Shown: piece after piece, positions 12,501-21,894 of the stretch | How positions within the stretch are numbered: position 1 is the first letter of the stretch | How the letters are laid out: every line of letters begins with the position of its first letter | Origin: Tubulanus polymorphus | Taxonomy: Eukaryota; Nemertea; Palaeonemertea; Tubulaniformes; Tubulanidae | Direction: 5' to 3' | Assembly: GCF_964204645.1 (NCBI RefSeq) | Contig: NC_134027.1 | Coordinates: forward strand, 725,501 to 789,500 | DNA: 64,000 bases | Program-made: the position numbers and the translations under genes | The notes under the pieces: model-generated | Told to the model about the DNA's origin: nothing | Seen by the model: the letters and a program-made list of their open reading frames with translations, nothing else | Databases searched by the model: none

Positions 12501-15500
12501 TAGATATGGAAGAAAAATAATTCCAGGGAACATTTTGAAATTTGTCAGTTATAACCATGGTTTCTCATTGTTAGTATGGTGGTTGTTACCAAGATTGAGG
12601 ATTTACCCCTAGGGATAACTTTGATACTCAGTCTATGAAACCGGGTCCTGGAGTATTTGTCTGTTGGTTTACCTCGACGACTGGTTACTAGTACCAAACT
12701 CGACTATAGAATGTCAGGAGGCGAGGACCGCTGTCGTAGACTTAGTTCACCAGTTCCGCGTAAACTAAGTAAAATCTCACTTGATGCCATCCCAACAGTT
12801 CACATCTCCGGATCAGCACGGTCTTTCCGTCCATGGCTCGAGTAGCCAAACTTCAAGAAGCGTAGTTACCACAAACGAGAGGACAGCTAGTTATCGGTGA
12901 CGCCTGTGGCTAAATGCAATACCGCAGTGCCAGGGATCGTATCTCTGGCTATCTACACATTCAGAGAATATTAACTAAAACCATAGGAAAGGGTCAAGCA
13001 CTACTCCGAAAAAAAACTAATTTTATTTCCAAAAAATTATGATATTATATGGATTGCATGCTGTGTGGAAGAAGTTTTCAAAATTATTTAGGAGCTTATT
13101 ATAATTTGAATGCATGAATTGAGAGCAATTTGAAATGTATTGATATCCGAAAGTGTCTCCATTGACTTCACTCATTCACCTGATGAAGCTTCTATACATT
13201 AGTACCCAAAGCTTGTGTGTCAAATAAACTAGTTACACGTCCTATAAAGTACTACTTGTCTCGTTATATATTCTAAACCCCAGTTAACAATTCCAGTAAG
13301 TCAGGTTTAGGGAATAGATATTTAAACCTTGAGATGAAACCGATGTGATACAATTCCAGTAAGTCAGGTTTAGGGAATAGATATTTAAACCTTGAGATGA
13401 TACCGATGTGATACAATTCCAGTAAGTCAGGTTTAGGGAATAGATATTTAAACCTTGAGATGATACCAATGTGATACAATTCCAGTAAGTCAGGTTTAGG
13501 GAATAGATATTTAAACCTTGAGATGATACCGATGTGATACAATTCCAGTAAGTCAGGTTTAGGGAATAGATATTTAAACCTTCAGATGAAACCGATGTGA
13601 TACAATTCCAGTAAGTCAAGTTTAGGGAATAGATATTTAAACCTTCAGATGATACCGATGTGATACAATTCCAGTAAGTCAGGTTTAGGGAATAGATATT
13701 TAAACCTTGAAATAAAACCGATGTGATACAATTCCAGTAAGTCAGGTTTAGGGAATAGATATTTAAACCTTCAGATGAAACCGATGTGATGCAATTCCAG
13801 TAAGTCAGGTTTAGGGAATAGATATTTAAACCTTCAGATGAAACCGATGTAATACAATTCCAGTAAGTCAGGTTTAGGGAATAGATATTTAAACCTTGAG
13901 ATTAAACCGATGTAATACAATTCCAGTAAGTCAGGTTTAGGGAATAAATATTTAAACCTTGAGATGATACCGATGTAATACAATTCCAGTAAGTCAGGTT
14001 TAGGGAATAGATATTTAAACCTTGAGATTAAACCGATGTGATACAATTCCAGTAAGTCAGGTTTAGGGAATAGATATTTAAACCTTGAGATGAAACCGAT
14101 GTGATACAATTCCAGTAAGTCAGGTTTAGGGAATAGATATTTAAACCTTGAGATGATACCGATGTGATACAATTCCAGTAAGTCAGGTTTAGGGAATAGA
14201 TATTTAAACCTTGAGATTAAACCGATGTAATACAATTCCAGTAAGTCAGGTTTAGGGAATAGATATTTAAACCTTGAGATGATACCGATGAATTTAGCAA
14301 TTTTGAATGAATTAAACCAATATGAGATTTCGATCCTAAGAATATTGGAAGCTTGTGTTTAACGTTACTAAATAGTAATATTATATAAAGCTAGAAGGAC
14401 ACGAGGGTATCCATTTTTTTGCCCGATCGCAACGATTAAATTTGCCGGTGAATTTATACGCCCGATACGAGTGGGTACCGATCTATCTATAAATCGGCCG
14501 TCACGGTGATTTCGTCGCCCGCCAACATTAAACATGTTCTATATTTACGCCGGTGTTCGGGTCACTTGTTAATTCGCTCGTCTTGTCGGCAAGCTTAAAA
14601 AGATTTAGAAAAAACTACATATTCTTCTTCCTGAATAAACTGGATTCACCTGGGTTCAGTTTCATGAGACACAGTTCAAACTGCTCTTGAATTTGAGTTT
14701 GTAATTAATGTATGTGATTATAATGAATTGTATTTTTTGTTTTACAGCACTGATATTTAGATTGAGTCGTGCGTTCCGGCGGGAGGAGTTCGTACGCTTA
14801 TTTTTACCGGAGTGTAAGTAGTTTAACTATTTTCATACAATATCATTTAGTGTGACGTGTGTTACTGATCCAGGAATTTTTCCAAGAGGGGGTTCATAAA
14901 AATCCTGACTTAAATCTCTAATGATAGCCGGGGCCTATACGGCATATTGTTTGGCCAAACATAAGATCATATGGTACCGGTTTTTTGGCTTGTCTCGAGT
15001 AAGCATTTACATTCCTTCAAGAAAACGAATTTTTAAAATTTTTGGTAGCTGATCAGCGGAGTCACGACCCCTGAAACCCTCCCTGGATCCGCGCCTGTGA
15101 TATCTCCTCAAAATCTAATAAAAACATTCAACAAATTAATGCTATAATGACGATATGTAGCCTGTTATATCTGTCTATTTGAATGCATTTGCATAAAGAA
15201 ATAGTTGCGGAATTATCAACTGCAAATAACAGTGTAACCCTAGTGGGTCTTAAGAGACGGCCAGAGCCTTTTTATAGGTTGTTATGGCTCACAACCTGAC
15301 TGAGTTAGCTGTACGGACCTGTCAGATTAGTTACTTCTAGAAGTTATGTTAGTCACATTTTCTGACTATATTCTGGAAAACAGTGGAAGCTTGTATCCAC
15401 CCTAGATTAGAACCAATCAGAATAGAACCAATCAGAATAGAACCAATCAGAATAGAACCAATCAGAATAAAACCAATCAGAATAGAACCAATTAGAATAA

Positions 15501-17795
15501 AACCAATCAGAATAGAACCAATCAGAATAAAACCAATCAGAATAAAACTAATCAGAATAGAACCAATCAGAATAGAACCAATCAGAATAAAAGCAATAAA
15601 TAGTGTTTTTTCTCGAGTAGTTGCCGAAGAAGCATAAAAATTTGATTCAATTTCATTCAGATTTAAACAAACAAATCGAATTTCATTTCATTCAGCGCAA
15701 ACTTCAAATCTAATTAAAATTTTGTTCAGTATGAATAAGTTGCAAATCATTGAGAGGAAAAAATAATTAATTGTGTTACTTAAAAAAATCACAATTGTAC
15801 TGTGTTTATCAAAACAGGAGACCACAGGACCTTTGGTCCTCTAGTATTCTTTTCCTAGTTATTCCAAAAACACTAAAACAGTCCAATCAGCGATCGCTGC
15901 CAGACCAACACGATTACATTGAAATCAAACTTAAGTAACATCAGGCGCCCCCTGTTGGAATAATATTCATAGCCGTAGCATCGAAACCATTCGACTTGTT
16001 GTTTAATGTATTTCTCTCTATTTTTATTTTACAGTTCTGCAAGTTTTAGAAGACTGCCCCTTTGAGGATTTGGTGGGGGAATTCAAAAGAAACTTGGTTC
16101 CCGATAGGATATTACCACCACCGGTTAATCCTATGTCGCCCGCTGCTGCCCCTCCCCCACGTCCATTAAATTCGCCTCAGCAGCGGCCTGTCAGACAGCC
16201 GCCCCCGGCCGCCACTCGTTCGTCAGACAGAGTCCGGGGACGGCTGTTTGAAGGAGATCTGACGGAGGTAAGAATCTTTATTTGTTTTCATATTTTATTC
16301 AGGATATCAGTTGAAGTTCAGCAAATAAATTACCAGACCTGTAAACAGAAGAGTAGTTATAAATTTCCATTTGCGGGTAAAACCCCATAGTCGAAAACCT
16401 TCGGTTATTGATCTATATCTGCTTAAGACCAATGGTTGTACACACGAGTGCGAAAACTTATCGCTCAAACTTTGATTGTATCCATGGTAACGCGTACAGT
16501 ATACTATGCGTGACTTACCGTTTCCTATCACTGGAATACAATACTGTTTTAGACCATGAGCGCCATCTGCGGCGGTCATAACGGACTGAGTGGTGATTGG
16601 CTGAAATGCTCGTCTACCGTGATGACGATTATTCGGTGTTACACGTGCAGCAGACACGTCTCTGAATATCTAAGATTTGATTGTTGTAACTCATCGGGAA
16701 AAATATGTTTATGAGTCGATTTTTTGTCGAAATTTTGTTTGGCAGAAAATTGGCTGCGTACGTCAAGAAGGCGGCTGATATTTGTATCGTGTGACCCCTC
16801 GTCCCGGTAATATGCCGACCCACGTACACCTGAGACCAGTTGCATAGTCAGAGCTTAGAATTAAGACCGTTTTAAGACCAACTTAGTTCTATAGCCAATC
16901 TAATAACTTAAGACCAGTCTTTAGATTTAAGACCACTTTTGGACTTAAGTCTTGACCATGGAATCGGCCCCAGATGCTTATTCCGCTGTATTGGATGCTG
17001 ACGTGCTCGTGTCTTCCAGCAATGTTGTTATTCACCAAAAATATCATGTTTTGTTCGAATAACACAATTCATCTGAGTCTGGGTTTAACGGATGACACGT
17101 TCAAACAGAACTACGAAATCAATATCAGAAGTCCTTTTATATTGAAACGGTCCCAGAAGTCCCTGTTATAATGGGTACTTTTTCAAAAAAAGTAACGAGA
17201 ACTCCGATGGCTTTCCGTATCGGTAAAAACTAACTATTTCTATGAGCGTCACTCGTAGATTTACCGAAACGCCACCTTGTGGCACGATATCCTAACTACG
17301 TATAGGTGTTTTATTTGCTGAATCGCTGGTTTCTCATTCTGATTTTTTATGTAGTGTTTAATTTTATACTAAACAAATTTTTCACTTTTTCTTTCTTTAC
17401 AGACACGACCACCGCCTAAAAAAACTAGAACAAAAAGGAAAAGAAAAGTTGCGGTCGTCGTGGCTCCGCAGGGAGGAGGAGCAAGAGTGGTCCCGGCGGA
17501 TGGTGCGGCTGACGAAGGTAATCGGGAGGAAGGGGAGGGGATAAATAGGAAGCGGCCGAGGAGGGATGGTGGTGGGGCTGGGGATGGTGCGGGTCCTGCT
17601 CCTCCTGCTCCTCCATCCGTATCTCGGGCGGTCACTCGTTCACTCGCCAAAAAGCTGGCGAGTGAACGAGTGGCCCGAGAGGTAGAGGTGGTGGCCCGAC
17701 ATACGGATGGAATGTGGGAGGAGCGGCTTCGTTCGGGGACAATTCCGGATTTGTTAACTGATTTAAAAAATATTCTTTCAGTGAAGGGATATTAG
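3557..17795 (+). CDS. Multi-exon gene for a 343-aa low-complexity basic protein of unknown function
   Basis: Nine coding exons join in frame: 3557-3619, 4765-4857, 5418-5465, 5842-5868, 7784-7822, 8033-8102, 14748-14813, 16035-16267 and 17403-17795 (stop TAG 17793-17795). Every intron begins GTAAG and ends AG after a pyrimidine tract. The first five exons are all whole codons (phase 0). The start ATG has A at -3. The product opens with a basic N-terminus (MPKAIRKTRG), then a Q19 tract (residues 24-42) and Ser/Thr/Pro-rich linkers to about 110. A predicted helical block (about 114-160, with FRREEFVRLFLPE and LEDCPFEDL) follows, then a proline-rich stretch, a nuclear-localisation-like KKTRTKRKRK (about 219-228) and a Gly/Pro/Ala-rich tail. 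I recognise no family. A nuclear role is inferred only from the basic stretch. Exon joins are strong; the function is unknown. Confidence 0.75.
3684..3794. mobile_element. Foldback MITE-like element, about 110 bp
   Basis: Inverted termini (GGTCCAGTTTCACAAA near 3687 and TTTGTGAAACTGGGCC near 3776) flank an AT-rich core that itself contains TAAATCGATTTAA twice. It could form one hairpin. Short non-autonomous elements with GGGCCCAGTTTCACAAA-like ends are widespread in invertebrate introns; the family assignment is from general knowledge, not a search. Confidence 0.6.
3835..4590. repeat. Ancient tandem duplication of about 240-340 bp in intron 2
   Basis: Segment 3835-4070 (TTTCTGGAT, ATATCGATATTCTCTAAAA, TTTGCATTGTTTAACAT, TGGTTGCTATGGAAACTATT) recurs in diverged form at 4255-4585 in the same order. 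The second copy is longer because an inverted-repeat element (4353-4506) lies inside it. Confidence 0.6.
4353..4506. mobile_element. MITE-like insertion with CAGCAGAC termini
   Basis: A 154-bp segment bounded by perfect 8-bp inverted ends (CAGCAGAC / GTCTGCTG) with weaker inner complementarity (ACTCCGC... / ...GAGTCTACTG). It interrupts the second copy of the local duplication and is absent from the first, so the empty site is visible next door. Confidence 0.5.
6719..7031. mobile_element. Foldback repeat in intron 5
   Basis: ATGGGATACCCGCA at 6719 has its reverse complement TGCGGGTATCCCAT near 7018-7031. Further paired blocks (the CCACCAG..GGCGC region, and GTAGGTCGT / ACGACCAACTA) lie inside in mirrored order. 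Arms are about 60-90 bp with indels around a spacer of about 160 bp. A 22-bp string inside (TGGAATCCTCGAT...CACAGT, near 6991) reappears at 11464 in the DIRS-like remnant. Confidence 0.5.
8945..9825. repeat. 40-bp minisatellite, about 22 units
   Basis: Units of the form CATCCAGTCCGGTCCGGTCCAGG + CATCACTGGGAACTGTA, with variants that replace GAACTGTA by GTACTGAA and a longer unit containing GGCAGCTT(T/C)GAGCACCAG. GC content is much higher than the surroundings. It sits between the ORF1 Cys-motif remnant and the RT remnant, so it probably expanded from retroelement sequence. Confidence 0.95.
9976..10460. repeat. 35-bp minisatellite, about 14 units
   Basis: Units TTCACGTCTTTCACGTCGAG + GGACCGTTTAGGAAG, nearly uniform, with CAC/CAT alternation. 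It follows the 40-bp array after about 150 bp of non-repeated sequence inside the same DIRS-like remnant. Confidence 0.95.
10712..10752. other. Perfect 13-bp stem hairpin
   Basis: ATTTTTTACCCCT (10712-10724) pairs perfectly with AGGGGTAAAAAAT (10740-10752) around a 15-nt loop. It is followed by three diverged copies (10788, 10940, about 11100) of a block of about 155 bp containing GGTCATCCAAGATGGCCGCC. It probably belongs to the retroelement's non-coding part; the role is unknown. Confidence 0.5.
13288..14292. repeat. 63-bp minisatellite in intron 7, about 16 units
   Basis: Units ACAATTCCAGTAAGTCAGGT + TTAGGGAATAGATATTTAAACC + TT(G/C)AGAT..ACCGATGT(G/A)AT. Because 63 is a multiple of three, the minus strand stays open through many units (repeating KYLFPKPDLLEL). 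No start context, splice signals or flanking coding sequence support translation. Each unit also contains CAGTAAGT, a donor-like string. Confidence 0.96.
15408..15600. repeat. 15-bp minisatellite in intron 8, about 13 units
   Basis: Units AGAACCAATCAGAAT with occasional AAAACC variants. The period is a multiple of three, so a spurious EPIRI repeat ORF appears. Each unit holds a CCAAT pentamer (CCAATCAG), so the array is a cluster of about a dozen CCAAT cores in one orientation; regulatory meaning is untested. Confidence 0.93.
16830..16972. mobile_element. Short foldback element rich in TTAAGACC
   Basis: GACCAGTTGCATAGTC near the left end and ACCATGGAATCGGCCCC at the right flank a core with repeated AAGACC / GGTCTT strings in both orientations. 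It looks like a MITE; boundaries are uncertain and no target-site duplication was confirmed. Confidence 0.35.
17596..17735. repeat. Inverted repeat inside the last coding exon
   Basis: The segment 17623-17648 (CTCGGGCGGTCACTCG... ending CACTCGCC) is mirrored by 17657-17680 (GGCGAGTGAACGAGTG then GCCCGAGA) around an 8-nt loop AAAAAGCT; the only break is a 3-nt gap. Outer blocks also pair: CTGCTCCTCCATCCGTAT (about 17596-17622) with ATACGGATGGA...GGGAGGAGCGG (about 17700-17729), with an indel of about 20 nt. It is entirely coding (SRAVTRSLAKKLASERVARE). Confidence 0.85.
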
Positions 17796-17853
17796 GTGCC
17801 TTGAACGCATGAGTCGTTCATGCGCGCCTAATATGCCTTCACTGAAAGAAAAT
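17771..17853. repeat. Long hairpin spanning the stop codon
   Basis: ATTCTTTCAGTGAAGG.GATATTAGG (17772-17796) is mirrored by CCTAATATGCCTTCACTGAAAGAA (17827-17851). An inner perfect stem CGCATGA/TCATGCG closes the tip. The TAG stop (17793-17795) lies within the left arm. Because CTTTCAG is in one arm and CTGAAAG in the other, the DNA reads nearly the same on both strands. Confidence 0.85.
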
Positions 17854-17890
17854 CAACTATAACATGTACCACATATTTTTTGATTTAATT

Positions 17891-18125
17891 TTAGTCCAAT
17901 TCCACAATTATTTCGGCTTTCAATAGTGTCTTCAATTCTTTAAAGCCCAAAGCACCTTTTTGACTCAACATCCAGTATGAAGGTGGTCGGGAATTGGGCC
18001 TGTTTTCTTCGATTTTTGTATCCCGCCCAGCATACTGGTTGTTGACTCGAAAAGGTGCTCGCTCTGGGAGCTTATCAAAGGCAGGTGATGGGAAAGGTGC
18101 CATCACACACTCTCCTTTGATAAGT
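17891..18125 (-). CDS. Possible minus-strand terminal exon, unrecognised
   Basis: A minus-strand open frame ends at 17891 (TAA), only 95 bp beyond the plus-strand gene's stop. It gives about 75 residues (MAPFPSPAFDKLPERAPFRV..., ...KELKTLLKAEIIVELD) with a coding-like composition. It contains two inverted repeats (17951-17979 with 18031-18059; 18070-18090 with 18100-18124), so the open frame may be accidental. An acceptor-like CTCTAG lies at the 5' side but its phase does not join the nearby exon candidate at 18336-18389. Function unknown. Confidence 0.2.
17951..18124. repeat. Two further inverted repeats downstream of the gene
   Basis: First: 17951-17979 (AGCACCTTTTTGACTCAACA... ) pairs with 18031-18059 (...GTTGACTCGAAAAGGTGCT), 26 of 29 positions, around a 51-nt loop; weaker pairing continues inwards. 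Second: CTTATCAAAGGCAGGTGATGG (18071-18091) pairs with CCATCAC...TCCTTTGATAAG (18100-18124) with a 4-nt bulge. Together with the two hairpins before them they form a run of four inverted repeats in about 530 bp. Confidence 0.8.
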
Positions 18126-18335
18126 TTCCTAGAGTGTCACGGGCTTTAACGGATTGAATTCACTATAATACCAATTTTCCAAAATCAATTTAATTTCTTT
18201 CAGGCCATTCTTTTTCCATGTTTTTCTGGTACATGTTATGGTTGATTTCCATTTTCGAAAATCCGGAATTGAAGCCGTTCGAAGTCGGGGGGATGGTGGT
18301 GGGGTTGGGTTAGTTTAGGGTTCCTCTCTGATTAC

Positions 18336-18389
18336 CTTCTTTAGCTCATCATCCGTGCAGGTGGCGCTTGCTCTTCTAGCCGGTGTTCC
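18336..18389 (-). CDS. Candidate 54-nt minus-strand coding exon
   Basis: On the minus strand a good acceptor (TTTTTCTAATTT... TTTACCCCAG) and a donor (AAG|GTAATC) bound exactly 18 codons, open in only one phase (GTPARRASATCTDDELKK). It is the only minus-strand exon candidate here with good signals at both ends. No partner exon with matching phase was identified, so a gene cannot be assembled. Confidence 0.25.
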
Positions 18390-18449
18390 CTGGGGTAAAC
18401 ATTTTAAATTAGAAAAATAAAAAATTTAAGAAAAAATAATAAAATCTTT

Positions 18450-19150
18450 AAAAATCTCATCTCATTTCATCCAATTTATTTATTTGCGGGTGCGATCCCT
18501 ATCGCACCCATTCATGTCATTCATCCAAAAAAAATTAAAAACTAAAAAAGAAAAAAAAATATAAAAATTTAAAAAATCTCATCTCATTTCATCCAATTTA
18601 TTTATTTGCGGGTGCGATCCCTATCGCACCCATTCATGTCATTCATCCAAAAAAAATTAAAAACTAAAAAAGAAAAAAAAATATAAAAATTTAAAAAATC
18701 TCATCTCATTTCATCCAATTTATTTATTTGCGGGTGCGATTCCTATCGCACCCATTCATGTCATTCATCCAAAAAAAATTAAAAAATTAAAAACAAAATA
18801 GAAAATTATAAAATCTTAAAAAATCTCATCTCATTTCATCCAATTTATTTGCGGGTGCGATTCCTATCGCACCCATTCATGTCATTCATCCAAAAAAAAT
18901 TAAAAACTAAAAAGGAAAAAAAAATATAAAAATTTAAAAAATGTCATCTCATTTCATCCAATTTATTTGCGGGTGCGATTCCTATCGCACCCATTCATGT
19001 CATTCATCCAAAAAAAATTTAAAAATTAAAAACAAAATAGAAAATTATAAAATCTTAAAAAATCTCATCTCATTTCATCCAATTTATTTGCGGGTGCGAT
19101 TCCTATCGCACCCATTCATGTCATTCATCCAAAAAAAATTTAAAAACTAG
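18450..19150. repeat. About 121-bp tandem repeat, six units, each with a hairpin
   Basis: Units contain CTCATCTCATTTCATCCAAT, then the hairpin GGGTGCGAT-(T/C)CCT-ATCGCACCC, then CATTCATGTCATTCATCC and an A-rich tail. The 9-bp stem is invariant in all six units while the A-rich part drifts in length and sequence. Confidence 0.92.
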
Positions 19151-19417
19151 AAATTAAAGTTCTAAGTTTGTTGTTAGATTCTATTCAAAGAACGTTGTAA
19201 AGTTCTTAATTTGTCGTAAAAAACGTTTGAAAAAAAGAACTTCTTAAAGTTCTCAATCTGCCGTAAAATGCAATTGAAAAGATTATAACTCACATGAAAA
19301 TTAAAACGATAAAATAATTGATAAATAATCATTAATAAAAATTGAACTTTGGTCTCGCAATGTTTCCCCGTTATGCATTTTTTACTCGTCGTCAAACATC
19401 GGCAGCTCATCGTCGAT

Positions 19418-20010
19418 ACTCGCAGCTCGATACACAACAGCAGTTCGTCGTCGATACACACCAGCAGTTCGATACACGCCAGCAGCTCGATACACACCAG
19501 CAGCTCGTCGTCGATACACACCAGCAGTTCGTCGTCGATACACACCAGCAGTTCGTCGTCGATACAGACCAGCAGTTCGTCGTCGATACACACCAGCAGT
19601 TCGTTGTCGATACAAACCAGCAGTTCGATACTCACCAACAGCTCGATACACGCCAGCAGTTCGTCGTCGATACACACCAGCAGTTCGTCGTCGATACACA
19701 CCAGCAGTTCGTCGTCGATACACACCAGCAGTTAGTCATCGATACACACCAGCAGCTCGATACACACCAGCAGTTCGTCGTCGATACACACCAGCAGCTC
19801 GATACACACCAGCAGTTCGTCGACACTCACCAGCAGCTCGTCGTCGATACACACCAGCAGTTCGTTGTCGATACACACCAGCAGTTCGATACTCACCAGC
19901 AGCTCGATACACACCAGCAGCTCGTCGATACTCACCAGCAGCTCGATACTCACCAGCAGCTCGTCGTCGATACACACCAGCAGCTCGATACACACCAGCA
20001 GCTTGATACC
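19418..20010. repeat. Minisatellite with 15/18/24-bp units (GATACACACCAGCAG...)
   Basis: Modules GATACACACCAGCAG followed by CTC, TTC, or (C/T)TCGTCGTC. All module lengths are multiples of three, so five of six frames stay open for long stretches (DTHQQFVV on plus; CIDDELLV on minus). A plus-strand frame of 229 codons spans it, but there is no support from splice sites, homology or codon bias. Classified as a repeat, not a gene. Confidence 0.9.
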
Positions 20011-20034
20011 AAAACAGCTTTTAGCTGGTGAAAA

Positions 20035-20975
20035 CCTACCCCCCCATCGGGGTTAAACATGATCAAGCTATTATTCTAGGAATATAACTGTTGCAAGGGA
20101 AGTTAAGATTCATTAACCTAAACTTGATACAAAGAGATTATTGCTAATTATGAATTTCAAGGGTTTAAAAACTGATTTAAAAATCTTGAAAGACGCTCGG
20201 TCTCACTAGAGATTTTCATCTTAAAGATTTATTGTCCTCTTACTATTGTTTAGGTGATCTATAATTTGGTAAATGCTGCTGTTGGAAAGATGCCAGAAGA
20301 AAGTTGATTCATGCACATCTTCACTTCACGTATTTATTGCACAAGGCGCCGACTTGCACCTGCACTACACCATTCACACTTCATCACTTCTGCATCTTTA
20401 TCAATTAATTCTGGCATCTATTTGAAAATTACTTTAAACATCAGATCTCAAACTGAAACATTGAGGTATTGAATTTCAAACTGAAATATCGAGCTATCGA
20501 ATCTCGATCTCAAATGTTTACTGGAAGCCATATTTGATGTTGTATTATTCATCATAGATTGTTTAGTGTTTTCTGGCATATGCGGGCCATTTAAGATGGT
20601 CAGATAAATTCCCCGGTGGAAAATATATCTCGTGGAAGAGTCATGGAAATGAAAAATATCTTATGTAGATGTGAAGTTAGGAACCTTGCAACAGTTATTC
20701 CACCTGAGGATAATTTGATATAAGATGAATCAGTTATTGGATCATTTAACTGAAGCCAAATATAGTGAAAAATCTTAGTACAAATTTGTCTCAAACTACA
20801 ATTGAAAGGACTTATCACAGTTCTAATTCGACTCTAGGTGCGTTCAGAAGAACTTCTTAACAGTGAAAAAACTTGACTAAAAATCAGGAATCGACCCTGT
20901 TCATTGATAAGATTTGATCTTTATTTGAAGATTAAGAATCAAACTCGCTAATTCACAATTTTTGGTAGTAAATAC
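20035..20975. other. No gene seen
   Basis: AT-rich unique sequence with small open frames only. An acceptor-like TGTTTAG and scattered GTAAAT strings occur but no exon with balanced signals was found. Confidence 0.5.
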
Positions 20976-21180
20976 TGTTGATCCATCATATTCGCAGCCC
21001 CCGTGGGCTTACCAATCCATCATACGTGCAGCCCCCTTGGGCTTACCAGTCTATCATACTCGCAGCCCCAGTGGGCTTATCAATCCATCATACGTGCAGC
21101 CCCCTTGGGCTTACCAGTCTATCATACTCGCAGCCCCAGTGGGCTTACCAGTCCATCATACGTGCAGCCCCCTTGGGCTG
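20976..21180. repeat. 34-bp tandem repeat, six units
   Basis: Alternating subunits CCATCATACGTGCAGCCCCC + TTGGGCTTACCAGT and CTATCATACTCGCAGCCCCAG + TGGGCTTACCAGT. The two subtypes alternate, so the true period is about 68 bp. Confidence 0.9.
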
Positions 21181-21894
21181 AATTTGAATATTTGATACGC
21201 GACGCGCGTGATTGAAGCTTTGTTTATGTTCGTGCTTGCCGCGATGAATTGTCATAAATATATCCTCCGTACTGGAGGACCATGAAAAGGTTTGAAGGGA
21301 TCCCTAGTTAGCGCCTGTCCAGGTTTGGCTCTGGACCCGCTTGTTCGACTAGGCATCTTGTTGGAAATTTTGTCGACTGAAACTTTCGTAACTTTCGTTT
21401 TAGACCTCACTTAGAAACCGCCTTGTTCTTCTGCCGTAGATGTTGACTGTGTCGTACCCACAGTAGTATCATTTGAGATCTTCAAAGTCTCATTAGCCAT
21501 CTTAAATTCAAATAGTTTCGGACATTTGAGGTCCTCATCAACTCCGGGTCTTCATTCAACTGCAGTTACTGCCATTTGCCAGTGTCTGATGTAGAAGTGT
21601 CTGACTTGACATTTTGATTTTCAGAATTAAAACCTTTTTCTATTAAAGAAATTAGATATTGGTTAAAAAAAACGAGTGAATAATTGTTTGTAAGAAAAAA
21701 GAAAATCTTGTTAGAAAAAAATATAGATGTAAAAAAATATAGATGTAAGAAAAAAAAGTATATTGTAAATCGACGAGACAACAGAACCAGCATCAGCAAC
21801 AACAACATCAGAGGAAGCAGTAACCAGTTATTTATCAGCTCCATAAATTACTGAAACGAAATCCACAACTTGGAAACCAGACACACTCGACTCT

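Larger units (their letters stand above)
8590..12860 (+). pseudogene. Decayed DIRS-like retrotransposon (ORF1 and RT remnants) in intron 7
   Basis: From 8593 a broken ORF begins MPLPAKVQRRRR. It shows CSSC followed by TCGLWSEDLW, the Cys motifs typical of DIRS ORF1 as I know it, with stops between. The reverse-transcriptase part is at about 12150-12840: a TVIPRA block, then LDLKDAYFQVPVHP (from 12309), then QFRSLPIGLSTA after a frameshift, and the catalytic VYLDDWLL box near 12668-12690, followed by a KSHLMPSQ-like block. Frameshifts and stops are many, so it is non-functional. No RNase H or tyrosine recombinase is recognisable downstream. LDLKDAYFxVPIHP plus YLDDWL is characteristic of DIRS/YR retroelements, which is why I prefer that to LINE or Gypsy. 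Confidence 0.7.

Noticed and set aside
13284-14235. Several 90-130-codon minus-strand ORFs (KYLFPKPDLLEL repeats)
   Set aside because: They arise because the repeat unit is 63 bp. No flanking coding sequence, splice sites or homology.
19174-20031. 229-codon plus ORF and 183-codon minus ORF over the GATACACACCAGCAG array
   Set aside because: Unit lengths are multiples of three, so open frames are automatic. Kept as a repeat and as a curiosity only.
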